Notes: a model not told the origin generated them from the letters alone. A DNA stretch of 64,000 nucleotides from Procambarus clarkii (GCF_040958095.1 NC_091165.1:29092878-29156877); one strand, 5' to 3'. Numbered from the stretch's first letter, positions 21,511 through 32,189 are shown. Numbers and translations are program-made.

Positions 21511-22428
21511 TATGGCCACGAGTATTATTTCCCTAACCTGTGCTATTCCCAGTAGGAACATAACTTCGGATGGATATATATATCGTGAAAAGCAAAGGAC
21601 AGGAGTGACTAATGGAGCTGGAAACAGAAGCAACACAACAATTATCTTGCAATTTGGGACGCCCTTCTTTACCGCACCAGGAAGAAGAACAGATGCCAAA
21701 GTATCGGAGAAAGTTTAGAAAGGTTTACAAGTTAGTGTGAACCGCAGAGGAAAACTGCTCATTTGGAATGTAAACTACCATTATTGGTACCCTATAAGAG
21801 TACCTCTATCATGCGTATCAGTCTATAATGCACCTCTTGTAGCAATCTATAATACATCTCTCACAATTTTAATTTTATTTACGTCTATTCTTATAACTTT
21901 TGAACTATGTACACAAAATGGTTACTGGAGGTTCCAATGGAAGTTTGCTGACGAGTTTAGCAACATCTTTGATAAGTGTAAAGACAAGTTCTTCACTATT
22001 TGACTCACTCACTCCTTCTATGTCTCGTGTCGCCTCATTGACACGTTCCGTAGTTTGCTTCTTTTGGTGTCTAATAGTTATACTCTGCATGTCTCTTGGT
22101 TCGTCACTATACCCGGCCATCGATACGGTGATAATCCTAAACAAACACACACACACACACAACCATTATCACCATAAGAAGCTTAACTACACAGGTAACT
22201 ACACTACACACTACCTTAATTATCTTCAGGACACACACACACATCTTCATTACTATAAAGATTTACACGATTATCCTCATCATTGTCACTATCTTTATTA
22301 AATACTGTCTCTTCTTCATCACCCGGTCACCGCTGGTTGCCACTATCTACCACTATCATCATCACTACCCTTCCTTCTGTCTCCTTCGCTAGTTTCTTTT
22401 CACCACATTCCTTACCCTTCATCACCAT
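21511..22428. other. Unassigned AT/AC-rich DNA
   Basis: Short (AC)n near 22142-22160 and 22229-22242. No gene recognised. Confidence 0.4.
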
Positions 22429-22610
22429 ATGCAGGCGATGAGTCACAATAACGTGGCTAAAGTATGTTGACCAGACCACACACTAGAAGGTGAAGGGACG
22501 ACGACGTTTCGGTCCGTCCTGGACCATTCTCAAGACAATCGACTTGAGAATGGTCCAGGACGGACCGAAACGTCGTCGTCCCTTCACCTTCTAGTGTGTG
22601 GTCTGGTCAA
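22429..22610 (+). mobile_element. Foldback element with 13-bp target duplication (best copy)
   Basis: 182-bp insertion flanked by ccttcatcaccat at 22416-22428 and 22611-22623. Order: gcaggcgatgagtcacaata head, arm 1 from gaccagaccacacactagaa, a short centre (aagacaatcgactt), and arm 2 ending ctagtgtgtggtctggtc. Each arm carries the hammerhead-like module, plus strand 22544-22580 and minus strand 22497-22533: ttgagaat, stem II ggtcc-aggac-ggacc, gaaa, stem III acg-tcgt-cgt, then c after gu. No coding capacity. The long duplications favour retroposition over a cut-and-paste MITE. Confidence 0.85.
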
Positions 22611-22623
22611 CCTTCATCACCAT

Positions 22624-23498
22624 GTCTAGCTTTTATCATTTTTTCCTACTCTTCCCTTCCCTTTCCTACCTTTCACTACTTACCCTCTCCCTTCACCATC
22701 TTACCTACCTTTCATCATCTTCCCTCCCCTTCACCAACTTCCCTTCCCTTTACCACCTTCTGTACTTTTCTCCACATTCCCTTCATCACTCTGCCCATCT
22801 TCACTACACACTGTCTCTATCAATAAATTGCATTAGACAAACTTACAGTTAAAAATCTCCTATAAAATACTATGCTGGATGAATCTTTGTACATAAGCAT
22901 GGAATTTGTTACTAAAATGAGATTAAAAAAATTAAATTCATGCAAAATACATATACAAAGGGGGGGGGGGGTTACGTATCCTGTACCAAATCTACGACCA
23001 TCCTCTACCATAACCTACGACCATAACTTCTACCATAACTTCTACCATAACCTTCGACCATCCTCTACCAAATACCAGTCATCATGCAAAATCTGGATTA
23101 GTTACCCCCCCTCAAAGTAGACTGTTTTCCAACCACGAACCGATAGACAGACAGACAGACATTTCCTGTTACAGACATAAATATCTCTTTCATGGGTATT
23201 TCCTAAATCTCTTGGAGAGATTAATCAACACATACTGTTACATCTCGAGTGTTCAACACAGTATCAAAATTACCGAGTGCAAAATTTGGTCACCATATAT
23301 ATTTTCCCATCCCAAAAAAACCCCGAAATATTCATACATTTCGGAGAAGGAATTTTGAGAAAATATTGGAGGGAATATATTTGATGAATCTTGTTAGCGA
23401 GTGGGTGAGGCGAGAGCGATAGACCCAGCCGAGTGGGAGAATGAAATCCAATCCTCGAGACACAAGTGCGTATCACCCCAGGAAATGTTTGGAAGATT

Positions 23499-23499
<1 letters not shown>
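22624..23499. other. Pyrimidine-rich then AT-rich DNA
   Basis: 22630-22830 is C/T-rich with ttcaccatcttacc-type degenerate repeats. 22980-23070 has repeated accatcctctaccataac and ttctaccataact units. A G run lies at 22960-22970. No gene. Confidence 0.5.

Positions 23500-23553
<54 letters not shown>
23500..23553. repeat. (GA)n microsatellite
   Basis: Uninterrupted GA dinucleotides. Confidence 0.95.
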
Positions 23554-23555
<2 letters not shown>

Positions 23556-23670
23556 CAGTATACCAGGCATGTATTGTTTGTTATCAGTCTCACCTCCGAG
23601 GCATGGTAAAGGGGAAAGATTCATGCCAGCTCATGAATGCACAGAGACGCTCATGTAAGCTTGCAAGAAC

Positions 23671-23677
23671 GTGTGTG

Positions 23678-23741
<64 letters not shown>
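23671..23741. repeat. (TG)n microsatellite
   Basis: Nearly uninterrupted TG dinucleotides, one gcg interruption. Confidence 0.95.
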
Positions 23742-23743
<2 letters not shown>

Positions 23744-23799
23744 GAAGAGCAACAAACTCGGTTCTTTATCTAATTATACGTTAAAAAAAAATGTTGCAG

Positions 23800-23975
23800 A
23801 TACAGCAAAAATGTAAGAGCAAGGGTAATTATCCAGAGAAAGCACTAAGCCTGTCCAACTAAATAGCAATTGGAAGGCATCAGGATAAGAAGCTGAGACA
23901 GGACAGAGGAAAGGAATGGTGACCCAACCACTTGGACCATGGGGGAGTTGAACGCCGACCCGCAAGAACCGAAAC
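23800..23975 (-). mobile_element. SINE-like repeat, family B copy
   Basis: Minus-strand reading gives gcgggtcggcgttcaactcc, ccaagtggttgggtcaccat, ccttatcctgatgcc and ggcttagtgctttctctgga, the family B order. Confidence 0.65.
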
Positions 23976-24189
23976 TGGACATTTGTTGTAAATACGGCGC
24001 AACATTTAACTGATTACTCGATTATATGTTACAGGGAGCAGTGACACACTGAGTTGATCACTTGTCTCTCGTATTCCAACTTATCCCTAAATATTTACAT
24101 CCTAACAAATCCTATTTTTATTGTATTGGGTATTGGGTTGAACCCCTATTCAGTTCTGGAAACTTACTAAGCTGTCTTACTAAGGCCTA

Positions 24190-24537
24190 CCTAAGTAGAC
24201 TCACACCACAATGCCCCAATGAGCTGCCCACCTCAGCAGACACATACCACAATGCACCAATGAGCTGCCCACCGAAGCAGACACATACCACAATGCACCA
24301 ATGAGCTGCCCACCGAAGCAGACACATACCACAATGCTCCAAAGAGCTGCCCACCGAAGCAGACACGGCAATGCCCCAAGAAGCTGCCCACCTTAGCAGA
24401 CACATACCACAATGCCCCAAGAAGCTGCCCACCCAAGCAAACACATACCACAATGCCCCAATGAGCTGCCCACCTAAGCAGACACATACCACAATACCCC
24501 AATGAGCTGCCCACCTCAGCAGACACATACCACAATG
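24190..24537 (+). repeat. 41-bp minisatellite, plus orientation
   Basis: Unit gccccaatgagctgcccacc followed by tcagcagacacataccacaat, about 8 copies with small deletions. Confidence 0.9.
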
Positions 24538-24683
24538 CAACCCGTTCTCGCAAATTCGTAAAGTCAATATTGACTTATTAAATATGTGCATAGGTGACAT
24601 ACTTAACATAATAGATACCCTTAAAAAGATTCATAGAAAACACCGACCTTACCTAACCTTGTTAGTATCTTAAGATAAGCATC
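24538..24683 (+). repeat. Dispersed segment, first copy, next to the 280-bp palindrome
   Basis: gcaacccgttctcgcaaatt to gttagtatcttaagata; nearly identical to the arm 24819-24953. Confidence 0.85.
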
Positions 24684-24813
24684 TTATTGTATTGTGGTAT
24701 GTGTTTGCTTGGGTGGGCAGCTTCTTGGGGCATTGTGGTATGTGTTTGCTTGGGTGGGCAGCTTCTTGGGGCATTGTGGTATGTGTCTGCTAAGGTGGGC
24801 AGCTTCTTGGGGC
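24684..24813 (-). repeat. 41-bp minisatellite, inverted
   Basis: attgtggtatgtgtttgctt, gggtgggcagcttcttgggg: reverse complement of the 24190 array unit, about 3 copies. Confidence 0.88.
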
Positions 24814-25093
24814 ATTGTGCAACCCGTTCTCGCAAATTTAATAAGTCAATATTGACTTATTAAATATGTGCATAGGTGACATACTTAACATAATAGATAC
24901 CCTTAAAAAGATTCATAGAAAACACCGACCTTACCTAACCTTGTTAGTATCTTAAGATACTAACAAGGTTAGGTAAGGTCGGTGTTTTCTATGAATCTTT
25001 TTAAGGGTATCTATTATGTTAAGTATGTCACCTATGCACATATTTAATAAGTCAATATTGACTTATTAAATTTGCGAGAACGGGTTGCACAAT
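24814..25093. repeat. Perfect 280-bp palindrome
   Basis: Centre at 24953/24954 (cttaag); arms of 140 bp pair without an evident mismatch, from attgtgcaacccgttctcgc to gcgagaacgggttgcacaat. A smaller palindrome (ttaataagtcaatattgact then tattaa) lies inside each arm. Confidence 0.93.
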
Positions 25094-25160
25094 ACCCCAA
25101 TGAGCTGCCCACCTCAGCAGACACCACAATGCCCCAAAGAGCTGCCCACTTTAGCAGCCG
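25094..25160 (+). repeat. 41-bp minisatellite, plus orientation, end piece
   Basis: accccaatgagctgcccacc and gccccaaagagctgcccact, so the array resumes its first orientation after the palindrome. Confidence 0.85.
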
Positions 25161-26234
25161 CAGCAGCAGGAGCACGAGCGATCAGAGAAGGTGGGAGGGG
25201 TTCGACGACGTGTCGTTCCACAAGGAGTTATGATGTTACCAATGCTATAGAGCGTTTAAAAAACGCTTTTAGTGAGATTGCTGAAGATGAATCTTGGTTA
25301 TTGGGGCCGGAATAGTCCTGGGGCGTTGTTATTTATTGCTTTCCACAGGCGGACACCTTTGCACTTATCGGAATAGGGTTTATTGAGCGAGTTGCATGTG
25401 ATTGCCTGTGTTAACTCTAATTGGTAATGCATTCTAACTCATATAGGGTTATCTTTCCCTACCAACGTCTTCATATGTATGGCTCATTGATGGCTATAAT
25501 TGCATATTTTATTTCCAATTTAAGTGAAAATGCATTAGAGCTTAATATTTGCTATGCAGGAATCTCAGTGCTTATGAAGTTTAAGAATCGGTGATAATTT
25601 CCAGTGTCTCGAAAATCAATTTTATTTTGTAATAATAATTCTGACGTTGTCAGAATTTTTGGACTTTAAAGCAAATATGACCTGCATTTAATTTTCATTT
25701 TATTTTGCCCCCAAGGGGTAAGTTTACTGAGCAACGTCACTCATTCTATGAGTGAATATACTACTTATCAACATGTACAACCACTCTCAAAAGGAAGAAA
25801 TTACTCTAATTTCATTAGACATTTAAAAACTAAAGTCTTGGTTCGTAAAGCTATGAAGAGGATCAGCATAATTTGGTTTCGTATGCTTTCCAGCTTGTGG
25901 CTTGAGCCATATCTGCACATACATGGAACAGCATAAACTTTTTTACGGTCCATATACATATGCTGTGCCCATAACTTTAGTACTAAAATGGCTTCTAAAT
26001 GACCACTCTAGGCGTGACGGCACTTGCAAACGTCTTCAAGATGCTCCGGTAATTAGAGAGCTCCTGAGAGCTGAGAGTAAGAACATGTTGTCCATGGTAG
26101 TCGAATATTAACTTTGCCAACAACTAGCAGTTTTTCCTTCATTTATTTTTTTTATTGTGATCGTAGTATACTTTTATCTAATTCCTTTAATGAACGAAGC
26201 TTAATTTAACCCATTTTATTCCAAGACGTTTAGT
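25161..26234. other. Unassigned AT-rich DNA
   Basis: No repeat or gene recognised. Starts with a GC-richer piece (25155-25215, gccgcagcagcaggagcacg). Open frames are short and carry no recognised motif. Confidence 0.4.
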
Positions 26235-26787
26235 ATTACAGACCTCTTTAACTCGCATCCTACGAGATATCAACCAGGTATCAACCAGGACTGTTTCACC
26301 CTCATAAAGATGGGTATCATTCGCAAGGACTACTTGAGGTAGTCCTTCAAGAAGGAACATAATAACTATGACTGTTATTAAATTAACTTGGGTGGTGCTT
26401 AGCAGTCCCACTTGAAGGACTCTAATTTACGAATTCAAAGTATTTGAGAAGGGTCCTTCAAAGTAAACCTTGGCTTCCCTTCTTGCTACTCTTCAATCCA
26501 ATTACGGAGACTTCCTTAACAACATCCCCCCCTCCCCCCAACGCCCCCCCATGCTGGTTGGCTCATCCTGGATCGCAATCCCTTAATGTGTCTTGTCAAA
26601 AGCTTCTTTGATGTTAATGGAAACAAGAGTAATTGGCTGTGTGTCACCATGCATAATTTACCATATGACTTAGGTCGTGCTTAGTTCCTTAAGAAAATCG
26701 TCAATCAGCTTTGTGTTAAGAGGCAATTGAAGATGATCATCTTCACCATCTTGCTCTCGTAGGATGCGAGTTAAAGAAGTCTGTAAT
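26235..26787. repeat. 553-bp segment bounded by 32-bp inverted repeats
   Basis: 26235-26266 and 26756-26787 are reverse complements with one mismatch (core ctcgcatcctacgag / ctcgtaggatgcgag). A small palindrome ggactacttgaggtagtcc lies inside at about 26327. No coding frame survives. It may be a non-autonomous element or an inverted duplication; no target duplication seen. Confidence 0.6.
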
Positions 26788-26967
26788 TACCTGGTCCTTG
26801 AGGTCTGGGCAAATAATAGTTGTTCATCTTGATAACGAAAAAGTATAAACAAAGAATAGTGTACGTTGGTTTAAGTCTATCCCTTATTTCTGTCTCTTTA
26901 ACAGCCTATTCATCCTATGACTTCACCCCTACCATTATTTTACCTGTACTTTCCAAGTTAATGCTTC

Positions 26968-27050
26968 AGGCACTCCCAGGCACTCCCAGGCACTCCCAGG
27001 GACTCCCAGGTACTCTCAGACACTCCCAGGCACTCCCAGGCACTCCCAGC
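26968..27050. repeat. 10-bp tandem repeat
   Basis: aggcactccc units, about 8 copies with substitutions. Confidence 0.88.
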
Positions 27051-27108
27051 ATTCATCAAGCTCTACTACCCCATACTATTCACTTGCCTCACACTCTCCC
27101 TACACCCA

Positions 27109-27111
<3 letters not shown>

Positions 27112-27161
<50 letters not shown>

Positions 27162-27167
27162 TCTCTC
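27112..27167. repeat. (CT)n microsatellite
   Basis: Nearly uninterrupted CT dinucleotides. Confidence 0.95.
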
Positions 27168-27439
27168 CGAAGCCCCGAATTAGTCCAATTTATATTTTCC
27201 TTTCTATATCACATTAGTGTGATTCCCTTGAGTATTCACAAGCGGCACAGTGAATACACAAAGGGGGTGACGGGTAAATACAAACCCGATCAATACCGAT
27301 CATGGCTTTGACAACTGGGCATACGCATTACCTGAAAATATTGATGAGACACTGCCAAGGTATCGAGACACTCAGCCTGAAATTCAGGGGCATCAGGCTT
27401 ATCGGGGCATCAAGAAACTACTTAAGACACATAACCTGG

Positions 27440-27608
27440 AAACAAAGGTCGCGGTGGTACAGTTTGGAATGCCGGTTTCGAATCCCGGGCGGGACAGAAA
27501 TGGGTGGGTACGTTTCCTATCACCAAATGCCTCTGTTCACCCTAACGGTAAATAGGTAACCCGGGAGTTAGGCAACTGTTGTGGAGGGTTGCCTCCTGTG
27601 GGAGGGGT

Positions 27609-27685
<77 letters not shown>

Positions 27686-27720
27686 AGCATCCTGTCCCCG
27701 ACGTCATGAATTATCAGGAT
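27440..27720 (+). mobile_element. tRNA-derived SINE (family A type) with internal (TA)n
   Basis: ggtcgcggtggtacagtttg (box A region), gccggtttcgaatcccgggc (box B), then gacagaaatgggtgggtacg, cctctgttcaccctaacggt and aaataggtaacccgggagtt. (TA)n at 27609-27684 splits the 3' part, which resumes as cctgtccccgacgtcatgaa. The copy at 41832 has only gattatatataagg at that site. Confidence 0.75.
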
Positions 27721-28875
27721 ACCAAAGAATTACTTTAAAAACGGCATCAAACAGATTAAGATAACTTCACCAGCATGACTGTAGTGGAATAAAGATGAGT
27801 TCTTCACTTTGATCTTAAGAGTAAACAGCATACTGAACATTGGGAAGCACTTGATTCTCGTCTCACAATAAATTCACAAAGAATACATTACACATCAAAG
27901 TCTTGAGGTCCAAGATGCAATGTAGAGCAATGCAAAAATTATGTTAATTCCTCTCAGTGTGTATAGGTTAAATGCAATATGCAATATGCTGTATTTAAAC
28001 TATTTAAACTTGAGTATTTTCATGGAGCAAGAAGCTCAGTGAAATACTCAAGTTTCTGAGTAATAAGCTTTGTATTCTCGCTACTTCAAAGAAACAAGTC
28101 CTCTTGATTGTCTGCAACTTGTGTTTGAAGTAGCTATATAAATTGATTCTAATTCCAAGCTAAGTATATACCACATTCCCTTCCATGAAATCCACATCAA
28201 AATATCTCAAAAAGACCGAACAAAAATAATTTCCCACTATCTTTATAACTGCGTTCCAAATAGCAGCCTCAAATCTTGGGTTAATATCAGAGTTATACCT
28301 TGTTAGAGACAACAAGTGAATTTGTAACCTAGACAATTTGATGTCCTGTAATCCAAACAGAAGAATTCACATAACTTTTTTGCCCCTTAACCTTTAAGTG
28401 AAGTTCGTATATGTTCTTGAGCCAATAGAACTATCATATCTACAGTTATAGTTGGGTATGGAGATACCTTTCACCACTTCACTTCTTAACCCGTTCTGTT
28501 TGTTCACAATCCTGTCACTGAGAAAATACAAACTAATGTCTCTTTTCCTCAGCTGGGTACTTAGTTTCCATCTAGGTTTCCATCTGGGTATTTAGTTTCC
28601 ATCTGTGCCCCTCATAGATGCCCATTGATGATTTGGGTGTTAATAAATCAGGTCCTATTGTAAGTCTTTTACAACCTGCTTTGCTAATAATAAGACTCTT
28701 GCCTCTGAACCAATTTTTGTTTTACAATTTACAGAATTCTAATCAAGAAGGTTGGAGAAAGCCTCATAATACTCTAATTTACACAGAGTCGAAAACCTTA
28801 CTGAATAGTCTTTTTTTTTTCCCTCCAGACTGTATTTCCCATTACAATACACGTCCAACCCACACCTCTATAAGG
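27721..28875. other. Unassigned AT-rich DNA
   Basis: A hairpin with aaacttgagtattt/aaatactcaagttt arms lies at about 28006-28052. A short duplication (tagtttccatctgggt) lies at 28560-28605. No gene recognised. Confidence 0.45.
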
Positions 28876-29020
28876 TCGAGACGGACGTTTCGCTCCGCCC
28901 TGGACCACCCGACTCTATAATGCTTCCGAAGGGCGCCGAAACATCGTCACTGTCTGAAAAATTTTCAGACGTGTGGCTTGGGTGCCTAATTTTCATCCCT
29001 TGTTATTGTGCCTTACTGTT
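28876..29020 (+). mobile_element. Remnant of second foldback family (type B)
   Basis: gacggacgtttcgctccgcc on one side and cgccgaaacatcgtcact on the other, then tttcagacgtgtggcttggg and ctaattttcatcccttgtta, the same right-hand tail as at 44540-44610. Arms are diverged. Confidence 0.5.
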
Positions 29021-29324
29021 TTCACCCCCGCACGCCTGTTTGTACATTAAAAAGCTTCATCAGACTCCTCTGTCCTAGACAAAGCCACAAAGCCTTTGAA
29101 TGAAGTGAATGAGAGAAGGGAGGGAATGTGTGTCTCATAATTCTCCATGAAAAAATGCGCGTGTTTGAGGAGAGAAGCAGCGAGTCAGGGCTCCCAGGAC
29201 TCGGTCATAGGTAGGCATGGATCAGGGGGACTTCCTGCGTGAGGGAGCAGACCTGAGACTGCTAACAAAGATTGTTTTTGAAGCTCAGGTTTAAGGCCTG
29301 AACTACTTGGGTAAAGCCAAGTGT

Positions 29325-29375
29325 GTGTGTACTCGTCTATTGGTGCCTGCAGGATCGAGCATCGGCTGTTGGATC
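29325..29375 (+). repeat. TG-linked repeat (family D), variant
   Basis: actcgtctattggtgcctgc, aggatcgagcatcggctgtt, ggatcc. Confidence 0.55.
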
Positions 29376-29395
29376 CAGCTACACACACACACACC

Positions 29396-29398
<3 letters not shown>

Positions 29399-29462
<64 letters not shown>
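29399..29462. repeat. (TG)n microsatellite
   Basis: Ends at the start of the next family D copy. Confidence 0.95.
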
Positions 29463-29465
<3 letters not shown>

Positions 29466-29545
29466 CACCTAGCTATGCTTGCGGGGGTTGAGCTTTGTCT
29501 CTTTGGTCCCGCCTCTCAACTGTCAATCAACTGGTGTACAGATTC
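29462..29545 (+). repeat. TG-linked dispersed repeat (family D)
   Basis: actcacctagctatgcttgc, gggggttgagctttgtctct, ttggtcccgcctctcaactg, tcaatcaactggtgtacaga. Confidence 0.75.
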
Positions 29546-29552
29546 CCGAGCG

Positions 29553-29556
<4 letters not shown>

Positions 29557-29592
<36 letters not shown>
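29557..29592. repeat. (TG)n microsatellite
   Basis: Between two family D copies. Confidence 0.93.
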
Positions 29593-29595
<3 letters not shown>

Positions 29596-29665
29596 ACTCA
29601 CCTAGTTGTACTTGCGGGGGTTGAGCTCTGGCTCTTTGGTCCCTCATCTCAACCTTCAATCGACA
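29593..29665 (+). repeat. TG-linked dispersed repeat (family D)
   Basis: atactcacctagttgtactt, gcgggggttgagctctggct, ctttggtccctcatctcaac. Two copies in tandem, each preceded by (TG)n, suggest duplication of the (TG)n-D unit. Confidence 0.75.
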
Positions 29666-30219
29666 CTTATATAAGTAGAATTCGTGTTTATATTGTAGAC
29701 TTCGTCAGTACTTTTGTCTCACATGAAGCAAGAGCTTTTTGCTCTTGTCTCACGTGTGATTTTTTTTTATAACTGTTCGCGTATAGTTAATGAAGTGTTT
29801 TTTGTCCCCCATGAACTATACGGACGCTAAACACACCCCAAAAAAAAAAACATGAATAGACAATAGTCACAACCACCAGAAGCTACAACGAATATAAACA
29901 CAATTTCAACATTGCTACCCCTTCGTTCCAAATTAAAACCTACACAATAATATTAACTGCAACACTAAACTACTTCGCATTTCTACCCCCTCACTGTACC
30001 TTCCCTTCATTGAACCTATCCTCTCCCCTCTCTTTCTCTACATACAATATAGTCCTCTTTTATATTTCTCTTAGAGCTGAGAAAAATGCCTGCAGGGGGG
30101 GGGGGTATATAGCTCTGAGAATATAGCCAATTCTCAGAGCTTCTCGTCATCAACGAGATTTAAAGACGAGAAAACAGCATATTTTGTTGTTAGAATTTCA
30201 GGAAAACTTTAGATGTGAT
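29666..30219. other. Unassigned DNA
   Basis: Short inverted piece gctctgagaatatagccaat / ttctcagagc near 30110-30140. No gene. Confidence 0.4.
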
Positions 30220-30367
30220 GCAGGCGATGAGTCACAATAACGTGGCTAAAGTATGTTGACCAGACCATACACTAGAAGGTGAAGGGACGACGACATTTCG
30301 GTCCGTCCTGGACCATTCTCAAGTCGAAACGTCGTCGTCCCTTCACCTTCTAGTGTGTGGTCTGGTC
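30220..30367 (+). mobile_element. Foldback element, internally deleted copy
   Basis: Head gcaggcgatgagtcacaata, arm 1 intact, arm 2 lacking the ttgagaatggtccaggacgg part: the sequence jumps from ctcaagtc to gaaacgtcgtcgtccc. Flanks tttagatgtgat (30208-30219) and ttcagacgtggt (30368-30379) match at 9 of 12 positions with only transitions, consistent with an aged target duplication. Confidence 0.78.
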
Positions 30368-30503
30368 TTCAGACGTGGTATTCAAGTGAGCAATTTGGAG
30401 ACATGTGATGTGTTCCAGTGGACGAGGGACTGCCTGTGTAGCTGAAACAAGAGTCATGGTAAGCAAAGGTTATCCAGAGTCACCAGATGTTGGCAGTGGC
30501 GGA

Positions 30504-30602
30504 CTACAGAGGTCATTACTACAGGGGGTCATTACTACAGGGGGTCATTACTACAGGGGGTCATTACTACAGGGAGTCATTACTACAGAAGTCATTACTA
30601 CG
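30504..30602. repeat. 17-bp minisatellite, about 6 copies
   Basis: Unit acagggggtcattacta. Confidence 0.88.
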
Positions 30603-30619
30603 ACCTGCCTCTTCCTCAC

Positions 30620-31100
30620 TGGTGTGAAAGATCTCCCATGAGACACAGACACCGTCCAATCAATGTGTATAGACGTAAGGCTTATGAGGAGTATAAATAC
30701 AGTGAAAAATCGTAAAAATCTACAAAAAAGGAACTAAGGATTTGGAAAAAATACTCTAACAAATGGCTACTAAAGTTTGACTCCAGTAAGTGCAAAGTAA
30801 TTAAGCCATCAAATGTAAGGAAAAATCCCTCCGTGTATTCAGAGATAAAATACTAAATACGATGTCAGTACCTACATAATACTTTAAAAACACACTAGTA
30901 ACGCAATTATGACCCAGTAATCAATTAAAAGGAAGTTGAAAAAACAGACGAGATAAAAAAAACATTAATTACTAACTTAAACATTTAACACATAATATAA
31001 ATATATATATATAAAAATCTATACAGATAATCTAATAGATCCTTCCAGAGATAGTCGTAGGATATAGGCTAAATACAACTCAAAATCTAGATATGAAGAA
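30620..31100. other. Unassigned A-rich DNA
   Basis: No gene recognised. Confidence 0.4.
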
Positions 31101-31304
31101 CCCTGGAAACACAAACCGTAACTGTCTCTATTTTCCTCTTGTTACAACTTGTAATAAAGTTGTTACATCTTGGCTTAACGTGTTTATGACGTATTAGAAC
31201 GTTGTTACAACTTGCTATATTGGTTGTTATAACTGGTTAGGAGGTGTTAAAACTTGTTCGAACGTTGTACCAACGTCGTAGTTTCGGTGTGTGGGTTTGG
31301 CGGG
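31101..31304 (+). repeat. Dispersed 204-bp element (family E)
   Basis: ccctggaaacacaaaccgta to gtgggtttggcggg. A highly similar reverse-complement copy lies at 46583-46785. Rich in internal gttgttacaacttg-type inverted motifs. No coding capacity; mode of spread unknown. Confidence 0.75.
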
Positions 31305-31309
31305 AATGG

Positions 31310-32084
31310 ACTTAAAATAGCATAAATTAAATATATTTGTCCTTCCAAAATTGTTTTGCAGTGAAATTATACCAATTGCTGGAATGTTTAACTTTTCCCC
31401 AATCCCGGGGTGTGATATTCATGATTTAAAAAGAAAAAATATATATATCGAGCGTTTGAAGCTGACGAATCTCTGAGCCCGAAGGCATAAATTGCAGGCA
31501 AAAAAGAGGGAATAAAAATATGCTTTCATATTTTACCCGTTAAAAAAATAATGAAGGAGTTTTTTTCCTTTCAAAATAAATAAAATTAATTTTATTTGAA
31601 GTTTTTTTTTTTAATATTGCTGAAGGATTTATTTGTTTTCAAAAATATGCTTAAGAACAATGGTTTTATTGTGTGGTCTGTTCGCTGTACTTGCCTAACT
31701 GTGCTTGCTGGTCAAGATCCAAGATTGCTTTAAGCTTCAAAATTCCTTTCCATTACGTATTAAAATCATAATCCAAAATACGATAAAGTTCCCCTCCTAA
31801 AACGTGTCCGCATTGCTGACCACTGTATACTGAAGTGGTCGTTAGAATTAGAACCGGAGAATCACAGGTTTCAACCGTAAAGAAATGGTACCTAGGCCCA
31901 TTTAGCAGTCTGGAATCCACTATACCCGACACATTGGAATGTTTCAATCACACCCGAACGACAGAGGAATGTGTCTTACCCAAAGCCTCTTGTGCCCAAT
32001 CTCAGCCAATGTAACTGGGTAAATACTGGCGTGGAAACAGGGTTTGAAGCGTAGGTTATACAGGAATGAGTTCGGGTTGATGTA
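31310..32084. other. Unassigned AT-rich DNA
   Basis: No gene recognised. A diverged tgcttgctggtcaagatcca fragment near 31705 might be family D. Confidence 0.4.
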
Positions 32085-32150
32085 AATAGAAGCTGCCTCG
32101 TATGGGTCAATAGGCCGTCTGAAGTTACGTTAATTCTTATGTTGTTATGT
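32085..32150 (+). mobile_element. PLE 3'-region fragment
   Basis: cctcgtatgggtcaataggc, cgtctgaagttacgttaatt, cttatgtt resembles 15432-15475 (gtatgggccaataggccttc), the sequence just after the decayed PLE ORF. Confidence 0.45.
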
Positions 32151-32189
32151 GTCGTGGAAGGTCTTTGCCTGCCCACTGCCGCACAACAG

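Noticed and set aside
26590-26640. Minus-strand SINIKEAFDK, similar to reverse-transcriptase motif A
   Set aside because: A single short match, with no motif B or C nearby and stops close by; chance cannot be excluded.
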